From: Wyeomyia smithii
Lineage: Eukaryota > Arthropoda > Insecta > Diptera > Culicidae
Reading direction: 5' to 3'
DNA length: 64,000 nt
NCBI RefSeq assembly: GCF_029784165.1
Contig: NC_073696.1
Location: 193,114,498 to 193,178,497, forward strand
The notes beneath the pieces were generated by a model. That model saw only the letters and a list, made by a program, of their open reading frames with translations. It ran no database searches and was not told where the DNA came from. Of the stretch, positions 9,735-20,280 are shown in pieces (positions within the stretch are counted from its first letter, which is position 1; each line of letters opens with the position of its first letter). The translations under genes were made by a program, and so were the position numbers.

Positions 9735-12600
9735 CCCCTTTATTCCTGGTGCCGGCAGGGTTGCTGAAGAGAAGTGATTTCACAGGGTTGTCGTCCGGCA
9801 TCTTTACGACATAACCAGCTCACCGCGACCTATTGACTTTCGTTAGGTGTACAATGGTTTTTTTTTTCCAAGCACCGCGTGCAGCTCATGGTTCATACGC
9901 CGTTGCCATTCTCCGTCGTCTGTCTGTACTCCGTCGTAGATAGTCCGCAGCACCTTCCGTTCGAAAACTCCAAGGCCGTTAAGGTCCTCTGCGAGAAGCG
10001 TTGTTGTCTCTATTCAGTAGAGGACTACTGGTTTTATCAGGGTTTTGTACAGCGTCAACTCCATGCGTCGTCGCACTCGACTCGATCGAAGTGTCTTCCG
10101 AAGTGAAAAGTAGGCTCGATTTCCAGCCTGGATGCGTCTCTGGATCTCTTTGCTGGTGTTATTGTCGGCGGTCACCAGTGACCCAAAATAGACGAACTCG
10201 TCGACCACCTCAAGCTCATCACCGTCTACAGAGACTTGAGTTGGGAGGCTGATGTTGTACTCCTTGTAGCCTTTTGCTCGCATGTATTTCGTTTTCGACG
10301 CATTTATTCACTGTCAGACTTGTCCGGCTTCGGCTTTTAGTCGAGCGTAAGTATGCTCCGCCTTCGCGAAGTTACGTGTTATAATGTCAAAGTCATCCGC
10401 GAGGTCCAGAAGCTGAACCCTCAGCGCAATTCAAAGAAGTTGAATAATATCCCCGAAACACGTGACTTTGATCAGTCGAGTCAGTTATCCGGAAATCTGT
10501 TCTCGTGAAAGATCTGCCGAAGAAGTTCTCGAAGGACTTTATCATGGGCCGCCGTGAAGTCGATGAAGATGTGATGTGCGGGCACGTTGTACTCGCAAAA
10601 TTTTTGTAAGATCTGTCGGATTGAAAAGATCTGGTCCGTGGTGGCACGGACTCCCATGCAGCCCACTTGATATTGGCCCACGAACTTCTTGGTTGAACGT
10701 GATAGACGACGGAGCAGGATCTGTGAAAGTATTTTGTGACGACATTGATAAACGAGATACCGCGGTAGTTGCGGTACTCCAGTTTGTCTCCCTTCTTGTA
10801 GATGGGGCAGACGACTCCCTCCATCCACTCGTATGGTCGTTTTTTCTTCTTCCAAATCTTGGAAATAACCCATTGCAGTGCTCTAGCCAGCGCCCCTCTC
10901 TTATGTTTAAAAAGCTCGCTTGGCAGTGCGTCTTTACCTGCGGCTTTGTTGTTCTTTAGCTTCCCGATCTCACAGAGAACTTCATGAACATCTGAAGCTG
11001 GTACTCGGTCATCTGCTGCTGGTGCTCCGCTTCTGTTTACTGTATCGCCATTCAGGAGTCCATCGAAGTGCTCCTCCCACCTATCGACTACCTCGGTGGC
11101 ATCCGTGAAAAGGTTCCCATTTGCGTCGTTGCACATGTCGGCTCGCGGCACATAGCCTCTGCGAGACTGGTTTACCTTCTCATATAACTTCCGCGTATTA
11201 CTGGTACGGTACAGCTGCACCAACTCCTCATATTCACGATCTTCTGGCCGGCGCTTCGTGGTCATGTTGTACCGTGCGCGTTTGTAATTGGCCATCTACT
11301 CTCTCGTTGACCTGCCCTTGTATATCGTCCAGGTTAAAACTCGCACTCCCCGTCATATCTGTCGTTTCTGCCACTCGGTGCTTTCAACCCTAGTATCACA
11401 GTTGCGATCTCCCTGATAGCTGTGCGAATGCGGCACCAACCGTCCTCGAGAGGCGATGCGCCACGCCCCTCTACCTTGGATAGTACCACTTCGAGCTGTT
11501 GCGCTTATTTCTCCGCAGTCTAGGGGTTTCTGAGCTGCTTCATGTTGAGCCGCGGGAATTGGCGATGTCGCGCCGTGTATACGGTCGGCAGTTTTGAGCG
11601 CAAAAATACCACCACTAGGTAGTGGTCCGAGCTAATATCCACACCGCGATTGGTGCGTACGTTTGTAATGTCTGAGAAGAACCAACCGTCGATGAGAACA
11701 TGGTCAATTTGGTTTGCTGTACGTTGGTCAGGTGATCTCCAGGCAGTTTTGTGGGTGTCCTTTCGAGGAAAGAAGGTACTTCGAACTGCCAGTTGTCGGG
11801 AAGCCGCGAGGTTGGCGGATCGCTGGCCGTAGTCGTTCGTCGCGGTTTGCAGGTTTTATATGTCTCCCTTGCCGATCTGAGCGTTCATGACCCCGATGTC
11901 GATCTTGATGTCTCCACGCGAGCAGCTATCGTAGAATTTTTCAAGCTGTGCGTAAAACGCTTCTTTCTCTTCCTTTGTAATCGCCTGCCACTTGATCACA
12001 CGACTCTGCCGCTTGCGCAGCACTACAAAGCCGGTACCCAGCTCATTGGTTGTGCCGCCGCTCTGGTAGTGCTGTGCCTTGTGGCCACAAATCCTCCGTA
12101 CCTTCTCTTCTTTCCGGCAAAGCTCTTGGAGTGCAACAATGTCGAAGTGGCGGGGTTCTAACTGATCCAGCAGAAACCGGTCGCCACCCGTGGCGTTCAG
12201 CGATCTACAGTTCCATGGAGCGAGCTTCCAATCGTCGTCCTTATATCGTCGCCGGTTCGTATTCCATTCCTAAACTTCGTAGTATTTTAATTTTCCGGCA
12301 TGCATGGATACCTAGTCTCTCAATGAGGCTGCCGTCTTGGGTGTAGCTGACGAGACACCGCATTTCATAATTCACCCGTCCGCTCCGGATCAGACGCTGT
12401 TTGAGCCGCCCCTAACATGGAGAACAGACGCTCAGGCAAGCTGCACTCCTAGGAGAACAGCTCCTCTTTCCCTGTCAGCATACGACCAAGCTCCCACTGG
12501 TTATCCGATCTTCCCTTGGTTGCTCGTATACCAGTCGGTACCAGGTGTAATCCTGCTGATCGGTAGTATGTCGCCCACGAAATTATTTCAGAACGCTGCA
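9735..12600 (-). mobile_element. RTE-type LINE relic with endonuclease and reverse transcriptase
   Basis: The relic is on the minus strand. The N-terminal part (12400-12240) reads YEMRCLVSYTQDG and then IERLGIHACRKIKI. The endonuclease follows with KLAPWNCRSLNAT (around 12230-12190), DIVALQEL, QIDHVLIDGWF and SDHYLV (near 11620). The RT region spans about 11300-10390: NNKAAGKDALPSELFK, CPIYKKGDKLEYRNYRGIS, GVRATTDQIFSIRQIL, HIFIDFTAAHDKV, and LADDFDII at ~10410-10390. The 3' part (10283-9740) reads VVDEFVYFGSLVTADNN and SKEIQRRIQAGNRAYFSLRK, ending near WAGHVMRM-like text. Frameshifts and stops are frequent, and a deletion near 10430 removes the block that normally carries the QGDGLS motif. 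Mosquito RTE elements have this organisation with one long ORF. It is a dead copy. Confidence 0.8.
10393..11295 (-). pseudogene. RTE-type reverse transcriptase fragment
   Basis: The start of this open stretch is in frame for the linker and RT fingers (DREYEELVQLYRTSNTRKLY, VDRWEEHFDGLLNGD, GKLKNNKAAGKDALPS). It loses frame near 10730 and continues in the frame of 10481-10873 with GVRATTDQIF and FIDFTAAHDKV. Catalytic LADD is retained near 10400 in yet another frame. The copy is a pseudogene. Confidence 0.75.
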
Positions 12601-13829
12601 CATAGAACTAAATACGTTTGAAACCTGATCATAAGTGAAAAATTCAAAGTAAATCAACTTTGTATTGAAGTGTTTCATTTTGAAGTGTGATGTATGCTTG
12701 ATCACTTGACAGCTCATCAACATCCAAAAGTTATGTTTACGGTCTTAACGAGAGGTTTGAACCGACCGCAATTCAACAGTTTTTTGTGCATGATAATGAC
12801 GCTTTGATACCGTGAGCTAAAATATAACGTTCCGAAGATAAACAAGTGATTTTTAAATTAAACAACGATGGAGATTGTTAAAGAATGTTAATCGAACAGA
12901 AATGTGTACTTAGAATGTATGCTAGTCTCTCCAAATACCCAGGTGTTTGTCAAAATCAATATAATAAAACCCAAAATCTTTGTTTTAATAAGTTAACTCA
13001 AAATGGGATAAGTTATGTTTCCGACAAAATCCGGTTGAACGGTTTATATTACGTAAAAGTGCCAATATTTGTGGTTACAATGGTGAAGAAAAACCTTCCG
13101 GATGCTGCCGGTCTCGTGTTTTATCGCTATGTGAAAATAATCAAGAAATTTTTATTTTTTCACTTTTTGGATAGTTGTAGCCTTGGTTACCCAAATGAAA
13201 CTTTGTCAAACGACTGAAATATGTACTGAAAAGTCATTTAATGATAAATTCAAGTATTTGGATGAATTTTGACCCGACTATGACTGAATTTAAATTTCAT
13301 TATAAGAAATATCATCCATCACTTTAAGGTGGGTTACTCCATGCAAAAAATTATCCAAATCCAATCATTTGTTTTCATTATCACAATATAATACGTTTTC
13401 AGTGCAAAAATTTTTTTAAAATAATTATGATCAGGTTTGATGTTCTAAGTGTTCCACTGTGCGCTGCAGCGTACGATCAACTTCAACGACTTCGTGATGG
13501 TTGCACCTGACCACTTGGATGTTTGAAGTTGGGGTCCCAAATTAGTTTTCAGTTCACAAATTTCAAACAAAATATGTCATGATTAACTTTTTAGCACTGA
13601 AAGAGAAAATATTCCACAACAAACTGCTGTCAAAAAATTTCATCACCTGAAGGAGCGCTAAAGTAAAAACTCAAGCTAGTTAGGTTATATTTTTTTTTCA
13701 ATTTCTGTTTCAGATTTTAGCATTGCCTCAGTTTTGAAAAAATAAAAAAATAAAGAAATACTGATTAATATATCGATAATTGTTAGTCTTGACAAGACAT
13801 AAATGAAAATTAGACAAAATACATCCTTA
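12600..13829. other. No gene recognised
   Basis: AT-rich sequence without a supported gene. The 110-codon plus-strand ORF at 12885-13217 has no recognisable domain and looks like chance. Confidence 0.35.
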
Positions 13830-14222
13830 TACAGTCAGGTTTTTTAAGCGGTTTTTTCGCAGATTTTTGGGAGAATTTTTGGATTAACGCGTTTTTACGC
13901 GGATTTTTGAATTATTGCCGTTTTTTTCGCACTGGTTCTAATATTTTTATCCGAATTTCCGAATTAACGCGGGTTGGAAACCGAAAACGTCTAAGTGTTT
14001 ATTGAGTAAAAGACTTAGTTAAAAAAAACCCTCCGCCCTCCGAAAGATCTGGAATGACTATGCAAGAGGACAATTTTGAGTACTGGTCATAAATCGTCTC
14101 GGTTTTTTTTTTTTTAAAGGCTCTTTTGGTGGTTTTTCTCACGCGGATTTTTTAATTACGCGGTTTTTTGCGCGAACTTTTTACGAGGTATGTATCCCCC
14201 GAGAAAAAAAAACATGACTGTA
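13830..14222. mobile_element. Diverged TA-flanked fold-back element related to the ACGCGG family
   Basis: It begins TACAGTCAGGTTTTTTAAGCG and ends with the inverse of TACAGTCATGTTTTTTT. The interior has TTTTTACGCGGATTTTT-type words resembling the 7516 element, and an unrelated block near 13990-14100. The termini differ from the other copies (CAGTCA against CACTAA), so this is a sister family or a decayed variant. Confidence 0.55.
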
Positions 14223-16150
14223 TTATATATAAAAATGTGAAATTAAAAAAAAATAGGCACATTCCTTGGGCCCTCTGGTTCGCGTCACCTTCCGTTAAAA
14301 AGCTTAATTCGTGAACCATAACTTTCCTATATTTACTCAGCTATGACTATGACACAACTGGCAAAATCATCCGCTTCGATTGGTTTGTTATAGCAGAATA
14401 CAAAATGAAGTCAATGCACCGAACCTGATGGCCTAGATTTGTAGTTACCTGTTATTATATATCTTTCGCTAAAAAAAATCCTGAAGATAAATCATCGTTT
14501 AAGCCCTGGTGCGGTTTACAAAGAGCTAGCCGCTCTGTCGTGCAATAATTTAATATTCAGATCAATCGTCGCGTAAATGGTCGGGGTGTTTGCCAGGCCC
14601 ACAGGCACTTGATCGCAATCAGATCGGAAATTAAATTGTTGAAACAAAAAAAGTAAACGACATTGAACTTATAGCGGAGGAAGTATTCTCCCACTCGGTT
14701 AATAGTTTTGCACTGATTTTCGGTTCAGATCTTTTTTTTTTCATATAGATTAAAGCGAACCGGTTCATACAACATATTATTATCATTCTCTTACTATCCA
14801 GTCCGGTAGCTGAGGATACGCAAAATAGTAAAACCATTAAACTACCATTTTAGTACGCATTAAAACTGGATAGAATAATTTGAATATGAATAGCGTACAA
14901 CTGAGAAAACCACGTCTAGACGTGGTTGACACTTGACAAGTGGTGAGAAATTTTCCTGATGCAACTTCCTGTGGTAATTTACGATGTCACTACAAAATCT
15001 GGTCATACTACCTAGGGCAATTTCAATAATACATTATTGCGTAGATAGAACGCGGATAACTCTGGAATTGATCGCAAGTGTTGGTAATTAAGCTGTAATG
15101 TTTACATCACTACTATTCAACTTGAAATGCACATTCCATTATGTTAATTGTATACTATAAAATGATAATCTTCTTCCTAATTAATTTCACTCAAAGCCTT
15201 TGATCAGATATGAACACTAATTACGTTGTAACTGTTAGAATGCATCAATTAATACTATTTGTTTGATTCTACTCCGTCAAATTGGCGGTGAATTATAATT
15301 GTTTTATGGGGACCAATATTACCCGCATACTCTGAAACTATCCTGACATTAGGGTACACTCAGAGTTACCAACCCACTGTGAACTATGAATAAACAATGT
15401 TCTTCTAATTTGAATTTTTCTACCAATCCAACTGATGCAGTTAAAGAGCGATAGCACCACATATTTGTGAATATGTTTAATGCGCTTAATTGTTAACGGC
15501 ATTTCTGCTTGCAAGGTGCAATATTGGTTAGCTCACTGTTGATGAGTATAAAGACACTTGTTTTATAGATAATTGAACGAGATAGCTTGAGATCTACTAA
15601 TCAGGATGCCGGGAGTGGTGTCCACCACAGAATAAAAACACTGTAATGAATATTTATATTTACATTATATGGCCATCGATCGCCGAAGCAGAGAAAAGAT
15701 CTCTCTACTTCATAAAGCTGCAATTCGAAAGTGGAAATAAAATTGAAATTAATGTAGATATGTATGGATATGGACGATAAGTCATGAATGTTGTATCATA
15801 GAAAATCTAGTTTTTTTTCTATTGCCAGATGATGCAAAAGGATCACTTAGGTTTCAATATTATACAGTAAACTTGTAAATATTTCCAAAGGACTAAGACT
15901 AAGATTAGAAGCGAAGCTGAGTATGTTCGTTGTGTGGTTAACAATTTTTCGCAATTTAGTTAAAATATAGAGGAAAAGTTAGTTGTGCAAATTTGGCAAA
16001 ATAACAGATATTTTTTTTCCTTTTCACCTATCATCTTAAAAACCAGATCATATAAGAAAATAGAAGTCGGGTTTTGCCTAAGTGCTTACTTGGCGAATAA
16101 AAAAGGTGTTCATTCATATTCAGAAATCCGAATTAGAGATGTCCAGCTTT
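14223..16150. other. No gene recognised
   Basis: AT-rich sequence, only chance ORFs. No repeat family or RNA gene was recognised. Confidence 0.35.
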
Positions 16151-17010
16151 TTCTGTCTTGGGCAGCCGTTTTCCAGTTACCTAGTACACTAGCAGATCGC
16201 GCATCTTTTATCACTGCACACATCCACCGAGTACGAGGTCTACCACGGAGTCAACGACCTCTTCCCGATTCCCTGCTGACGATAGTTTTGGCGGCTCACC
16301 GCCAATGTATAGACTCGAAACTCGACCTTCTCTGCCGTACTGACGTATGCGTCAGCGAGTAAAAATTTCAGTACGAAGCTTTTCCCAAAAACATTTGTAT
16401 AATAAGTGTCAGGACGAATTTCAACAATCTGATCTGTACATCAAGCATTAATATAATCACAAAACATTGCCGAACGTATGATTTGTGGAAAAAGATTTAT
16501 TAACTGAAGTTATGTTACCAACGTCACTTTGCTGTAGAAATAGCGATTTTTTTCACTGTTTCTGCAACCGATTGACGTACATCCATTGTAGTAAGCAACA
16601 AGTCGCTCAACAATATTTCTTTCATAACCAGTTTAAATAGTCGCGATTCGAGAACACTTTTTCGGAAATGAATTTGGTTTAGAATATAATGGCATTCGTG
16701 GCCTCTGCCATCTTCCGTTTGCACTTCTTCCGTACAAAAAGCAAGTGCGCTTTAGTTGTCCACGAGCATGGACCAAGCTTCGTGGTCTTAGAGAGCTACA
16801 GTATGAACAAAGCTTTGTAGATAGCCAACTTCGTGCCGCAGCGAATTTTATTCGAGTAGTGCGTCCTCTGGAGCCCAAAAATGGTGTGATGTCCCGCCAT
16901 AGGACCTCGACGAATTTCTCTGCTAATGTCGTTCTCGGTATCGCCAGTTAGCCTAGGTGCACGCACTTGTCAACTACCTCGATTTCAACCCCGCTAGTTG
17001 AATCCGTGGA
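16150..17010 (-). mobile_element. Tail of a highly decayed RTE-type LINE
   Basis: On the minus strand, text around 17000-16740 resembles the region after the RTE polymerase (EIEVVDKCVHLG, then an RTTRIKFAAARSW-like block). At 16360-16140 a conserved C-terminal pattern appears in broken frames (arginine-rich GRPRT-like text, MCAV-K-DAR, then NWKTAAQDRKSW). The same ending is seen in the better-preserved element at 24725-26157. The identification rests on short patterns. Confidence 0.45.
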
Positions 17011-17029
17011 CGGAGATTACCACGGTCTT

Positions 17030-17285
17030 CTCTGGGGTCGATTGAACGCTTTCGTGCATCACTCTGATTACGGAAATATACATATTGAGTGATATTCGAT
17101 AATTTTCGGATGTTTTCCAGAGAGCAGAAGTCCTCATCTTGGATTTCAAAAAGGCTTAATATCTGATCTCTGGGTATCATTCTGGTTCCGGAAATTCCCA
17201 TATTGGGTGGTATTTGACCATTTTGGTCTGTTATACAGAAACCACTAGATGCCATCTCAGAATTCAAAATAGTCTCTGGGGTCAA
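17030..17285 (+). repeat. Two diverged units of the ~127-bp GCCATCTT repeat
   Basis: Phrases such as ATTCTGGTTCCGGAAATTCC, CATATTGGGTGGTATTTG and CCAT-TC-GAATTCAAAATAG recur, as in the arrays at 52440-53400 and 55103-56085. The family is therefore dispersed. An ORF here (16974-17285, minus) is produced by the repeat. Confidence 0.7.
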
Positions 17286-17289
17286 TTCT

Positions 17290-19048
17290 TAACTCCTGAG
17301 TAATAAACGTATCGCAAACATAGTTGGGTTGGATTTAAGTCACGTAGAGTAGAAATGGCGGTTACGTCATTTCGTTTTCGTGAATTAATGACGCTATTTT
17401 CACATTTTTGATCAAATTTCGGTGCCTATAGGTCGTTCTATCGGTGTTCTATAGGTGTTCTATCGTTTAATAGCAAAAAACACAAATCGGTCACTTTGAC
17501 GCTCTTTAGTGGCTCATTTTAATGTTTATTAGGCATCTTGAACTAGATTTATTAGGGATGTCCATTTTCGAGGGCCGAAACATTCAAACTTTGCATATTT
17601 GGAGGCACCTCTAAATCATGTCCGATTGAGCTGAAATGTTGCATAGATCATTTTTGTGGGTCAATAAACAATATGTACAATGGACATGATCGGTATCAGA
17701 AATTTGACATGACCATTTTCACTGCCACCCAATTATATACATTGAAAAAAAAAATGGAGGCTGTATATTATTTAGTGTAGGATATTGTAGAGCTGGCATT
17801 TTTTGCGCTTTTGCATGAAAGTGAAACGCTGGTAATTATATTTACCATTACAAGAGAATATTTCCCTCTCATGTAATGTTCCGTCTCTCTTCCTTCGTTT
17901 TTTATTGTTCGTAAAAAAGAGAAGGTCAGTCGCAGTGAAAACGTTTTCACTTAATTTTCACCGTTCCAAATTTTCGAAAATTACTCTGTGTTTCGTTGCG
18001 TAATATTGTGGATTCGGTTTGTGTACTGTACATTGGTATTACAAGGCTGGTGCTGGATGGAAAAAAATACTACCTCGAACGTAACCGGCTTCGGAAAGTC
18101 CGCTTTTGGATCAATTTTCGCGTTGTTGTTGTTTGATTTTGATTTTCACTTTACTAAAAAACGGTATAGAAAATTAGCTGGATTTTCAGAAAAAAATACT
18201 TCAGAGTATGAAAGCTCTTTCGACAGATGAAAATCTAATTAATTAGCTGAAAGTGTGCAATTGATCGCAATTTTCGAAGAATTTTGACAGTCAAAATGAT
18301 TTTTATCAGCACTGATGCATTGTAATACTTTTGTATTGAGCAAAATCACACCTAATGACCTATGATCGAATACCTACCATTTTTTATTTGCATTCACAGA
18401 TCAATATTTTCACAGATGGAGAAATTTTTTGACGTAGAATACGTCTTACGGCAACAATTACAGGGACCCAATTTCAATACAGGGATCCAATTTCAAAACC
18501 GAAAACATCGAAAGCGTCACAAAAATTGTCCAATTTCAAACGTTTTAAACCAAGTCAGTTTTCAACCGATGTCTGTCATTTTTGCAGCAATCGATTGGAA
18601 AATCATTTAAGCACCCGTCCAAATGCAGAAAATTGTAATCTGATTGTTCAAACTATTGTAATATTGAAAATTGTTGAACATTGTCGAAACGCAAATGTCG
18701 ACTTTTGATTGGACGCTCCCTAAAAAGGACGACAGAATGGAGTACCTAGTTAGCCGGGAATGTACTCTTCAAGCTGTATGAGAGACTGTTTCTCCTCAAG
18801 CAAATCAGTTTACTAGCAGCAGGCAGCAGCAGCGGACATCAACACCGATGGCAGTAGGCGAAGTGGATCAGCATCGGGCAACAGCGGCGGTGGTAGTGGT
18901 TAGCTGCAGTTCTTACCTATTTCAGTTCGGCTTCCCTTCGATCTGAGTTGGACCCCACCAGTGGTAATCCGATTCAGATATCGTTGGGTGGATACAACCC
19001 GAAACTGAAAGAGACTCGCACCGCCAGGTGGTTTGAGAAGCCACCATC
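17290..19048. other. No gene recognised
   Basis: AT-rich sequence with a short CAGCAG-type microsatellite near 18817-18835. The 60-80 codon ORFs show no domain. Confidence 0.35.
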
Positions 19049-19056
19049 ATCCAGCG

Positions 19057-19376
19057 TAGGGATGGGCGATACTGTCTGAAGTATCGATACCTGAGTACTC
19101 GAATACTTTTGCACAAAACAATACCAAGTATCGTGGTATCGGTATAGAAAGTATCGACGCCAAAATACTCGATGCCTTTGGCCGAAGTATCGATACCGTT
19201 GGTATCGATACTGGTATTGCCTATCTCCAATAGAAGGCATCGGTGATATCGGTATCGTTTCAAGGTATCGTTGGCAAAGTATCGATACCGCTGCTCATCG
19301 CTGGCAACGAGTATCGATGCCAAAATACTCGATCCTTCGGCTCCAATGGTATCGATACAAGTATCGCCCATCCCTA
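19057..19376. mobile_element. hAT-type MITE with perfect 8-bp target duplication
   Basis: 320 bp. The termini are TAGGGATGGGCGATACT and its inverse (17 bp). The direct repeat ATCCAGCG lies on both sides (19049-19056 and 19377-19384), the 8-bp duplication typical of hAT transposons. The interior is built from many GTATCGATAC-type words, so it is rich in inverted repeats. No transposase is present, so it depends on an autonomous relative. Confidence 0.9.
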
Positions 19377-19384
19377 ATCCAGCG

Positions 19385-19915
19385 TATGTATATATATAGG
19401 GTGTGTGTGAATATTCGTAGCGTGTGTCCCTAATATATAAGGTGTGTGGCTTGCTATATAGCGTGTGTGTATGTTTATATCGTGTATGCATGTCTGTAGC
19501 GCGTGTGTGCATGTTTATAGCGCGTGTGGCACCACCACCGCCACCACCACCGCCACCGCCACCGACACCGACACCACCACCACCACCAACACCACCACCA
19601 CCACCACCACCACCACCAACACCACCACCACCGCCGCCGCCACCGCGTGTGGCTTGCTATATAGCGTGCGTGGTTTGCTATATAGCGTGTGCATGTCTAG
19701 CGTGTCTGTGCATGCCTATAGCTTGTGTGGCTTGCTATTTAGCGTGCGCGGCTTGCTATTTAGCGTGCGTGGCTAGCTGTATAGCGTGTGTTTATGTTTA
19801 TAGCGTGTATGTGCATGTCTATAGCGTGCGTGGCTTGCTATATATGCTATATAGTTTATAGTATGAGTGGCTTGCTATATAGCGTGTGTGGCTAGCAGTA
19901 TAGCGATTGAAATTT
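19385..19915 (+). repeat. Minisatellite (GCGTGTGGCTTGCTATATA-type) with an internal CCACCN tract
   Basis: Imperfect units of roughly 20-30 bp containing GTGTGGCTTGCTATATAGC flank a CCACCA/CCACCG microsatellite at 19530-19645. The long proline/cysteine ORF across it follows from simple sequence, so I do not call a gene. It starts immediately after the hAT MITE duplication and ends next to another MITE. Confidence 0.8.
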
Positions 19916-19920
19916 TCATA

Positions 19921-20066
19921 TACACTAAGGTCGCTTTTTACGCGATTTTTTTTACGCGGTTTTCTTTTTACGCGGCTTTTTTACGCGGATTCCGGAATTT
20001 ACGCGGGTTTTTTACGCGTTTTTTCACGCGGCATGTATCCCCCGCGTAAAATGCGACTTTAGTGTA
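19921..20066. mobile_element. TA-flanked fold-back MITE, ACGCGG family, copy B
   Basis: The ends are TACACTAAGGTCGCTTTTTA and the inverse of TACACTAAAGTCGCATTTTA. The interior has the same ACGCGG and TTCCGGAATTTACGCGG words as copy A. It is 146 bp and non-coding. Confidence 0.75.
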
Positions 20067-20280
20067 TACATAATTGCTAATAAATCACCTCATGTAGAAT
20101 TTAATTATCACTGTAAATCATCCAAAACTAAGTAAAAAATTTACCATGTTGAAAAAATATTCACTTGTCAATAAATGGCATTGACAAACACAATTAACCT
20201 CAAAGTTTATCTGAAGAATTTCTGAGCTAGTGAGCCAGAATCACATAATTTTTCGCGCAAGTCTTACTAATTGTAGAAAT

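Noticed and set aside
19424..19861. Long proline/cysteine-rich ORF
   Set aside because: Produced by CCACCN and GTGTGGCTTG minisatellites; no family or splice support.
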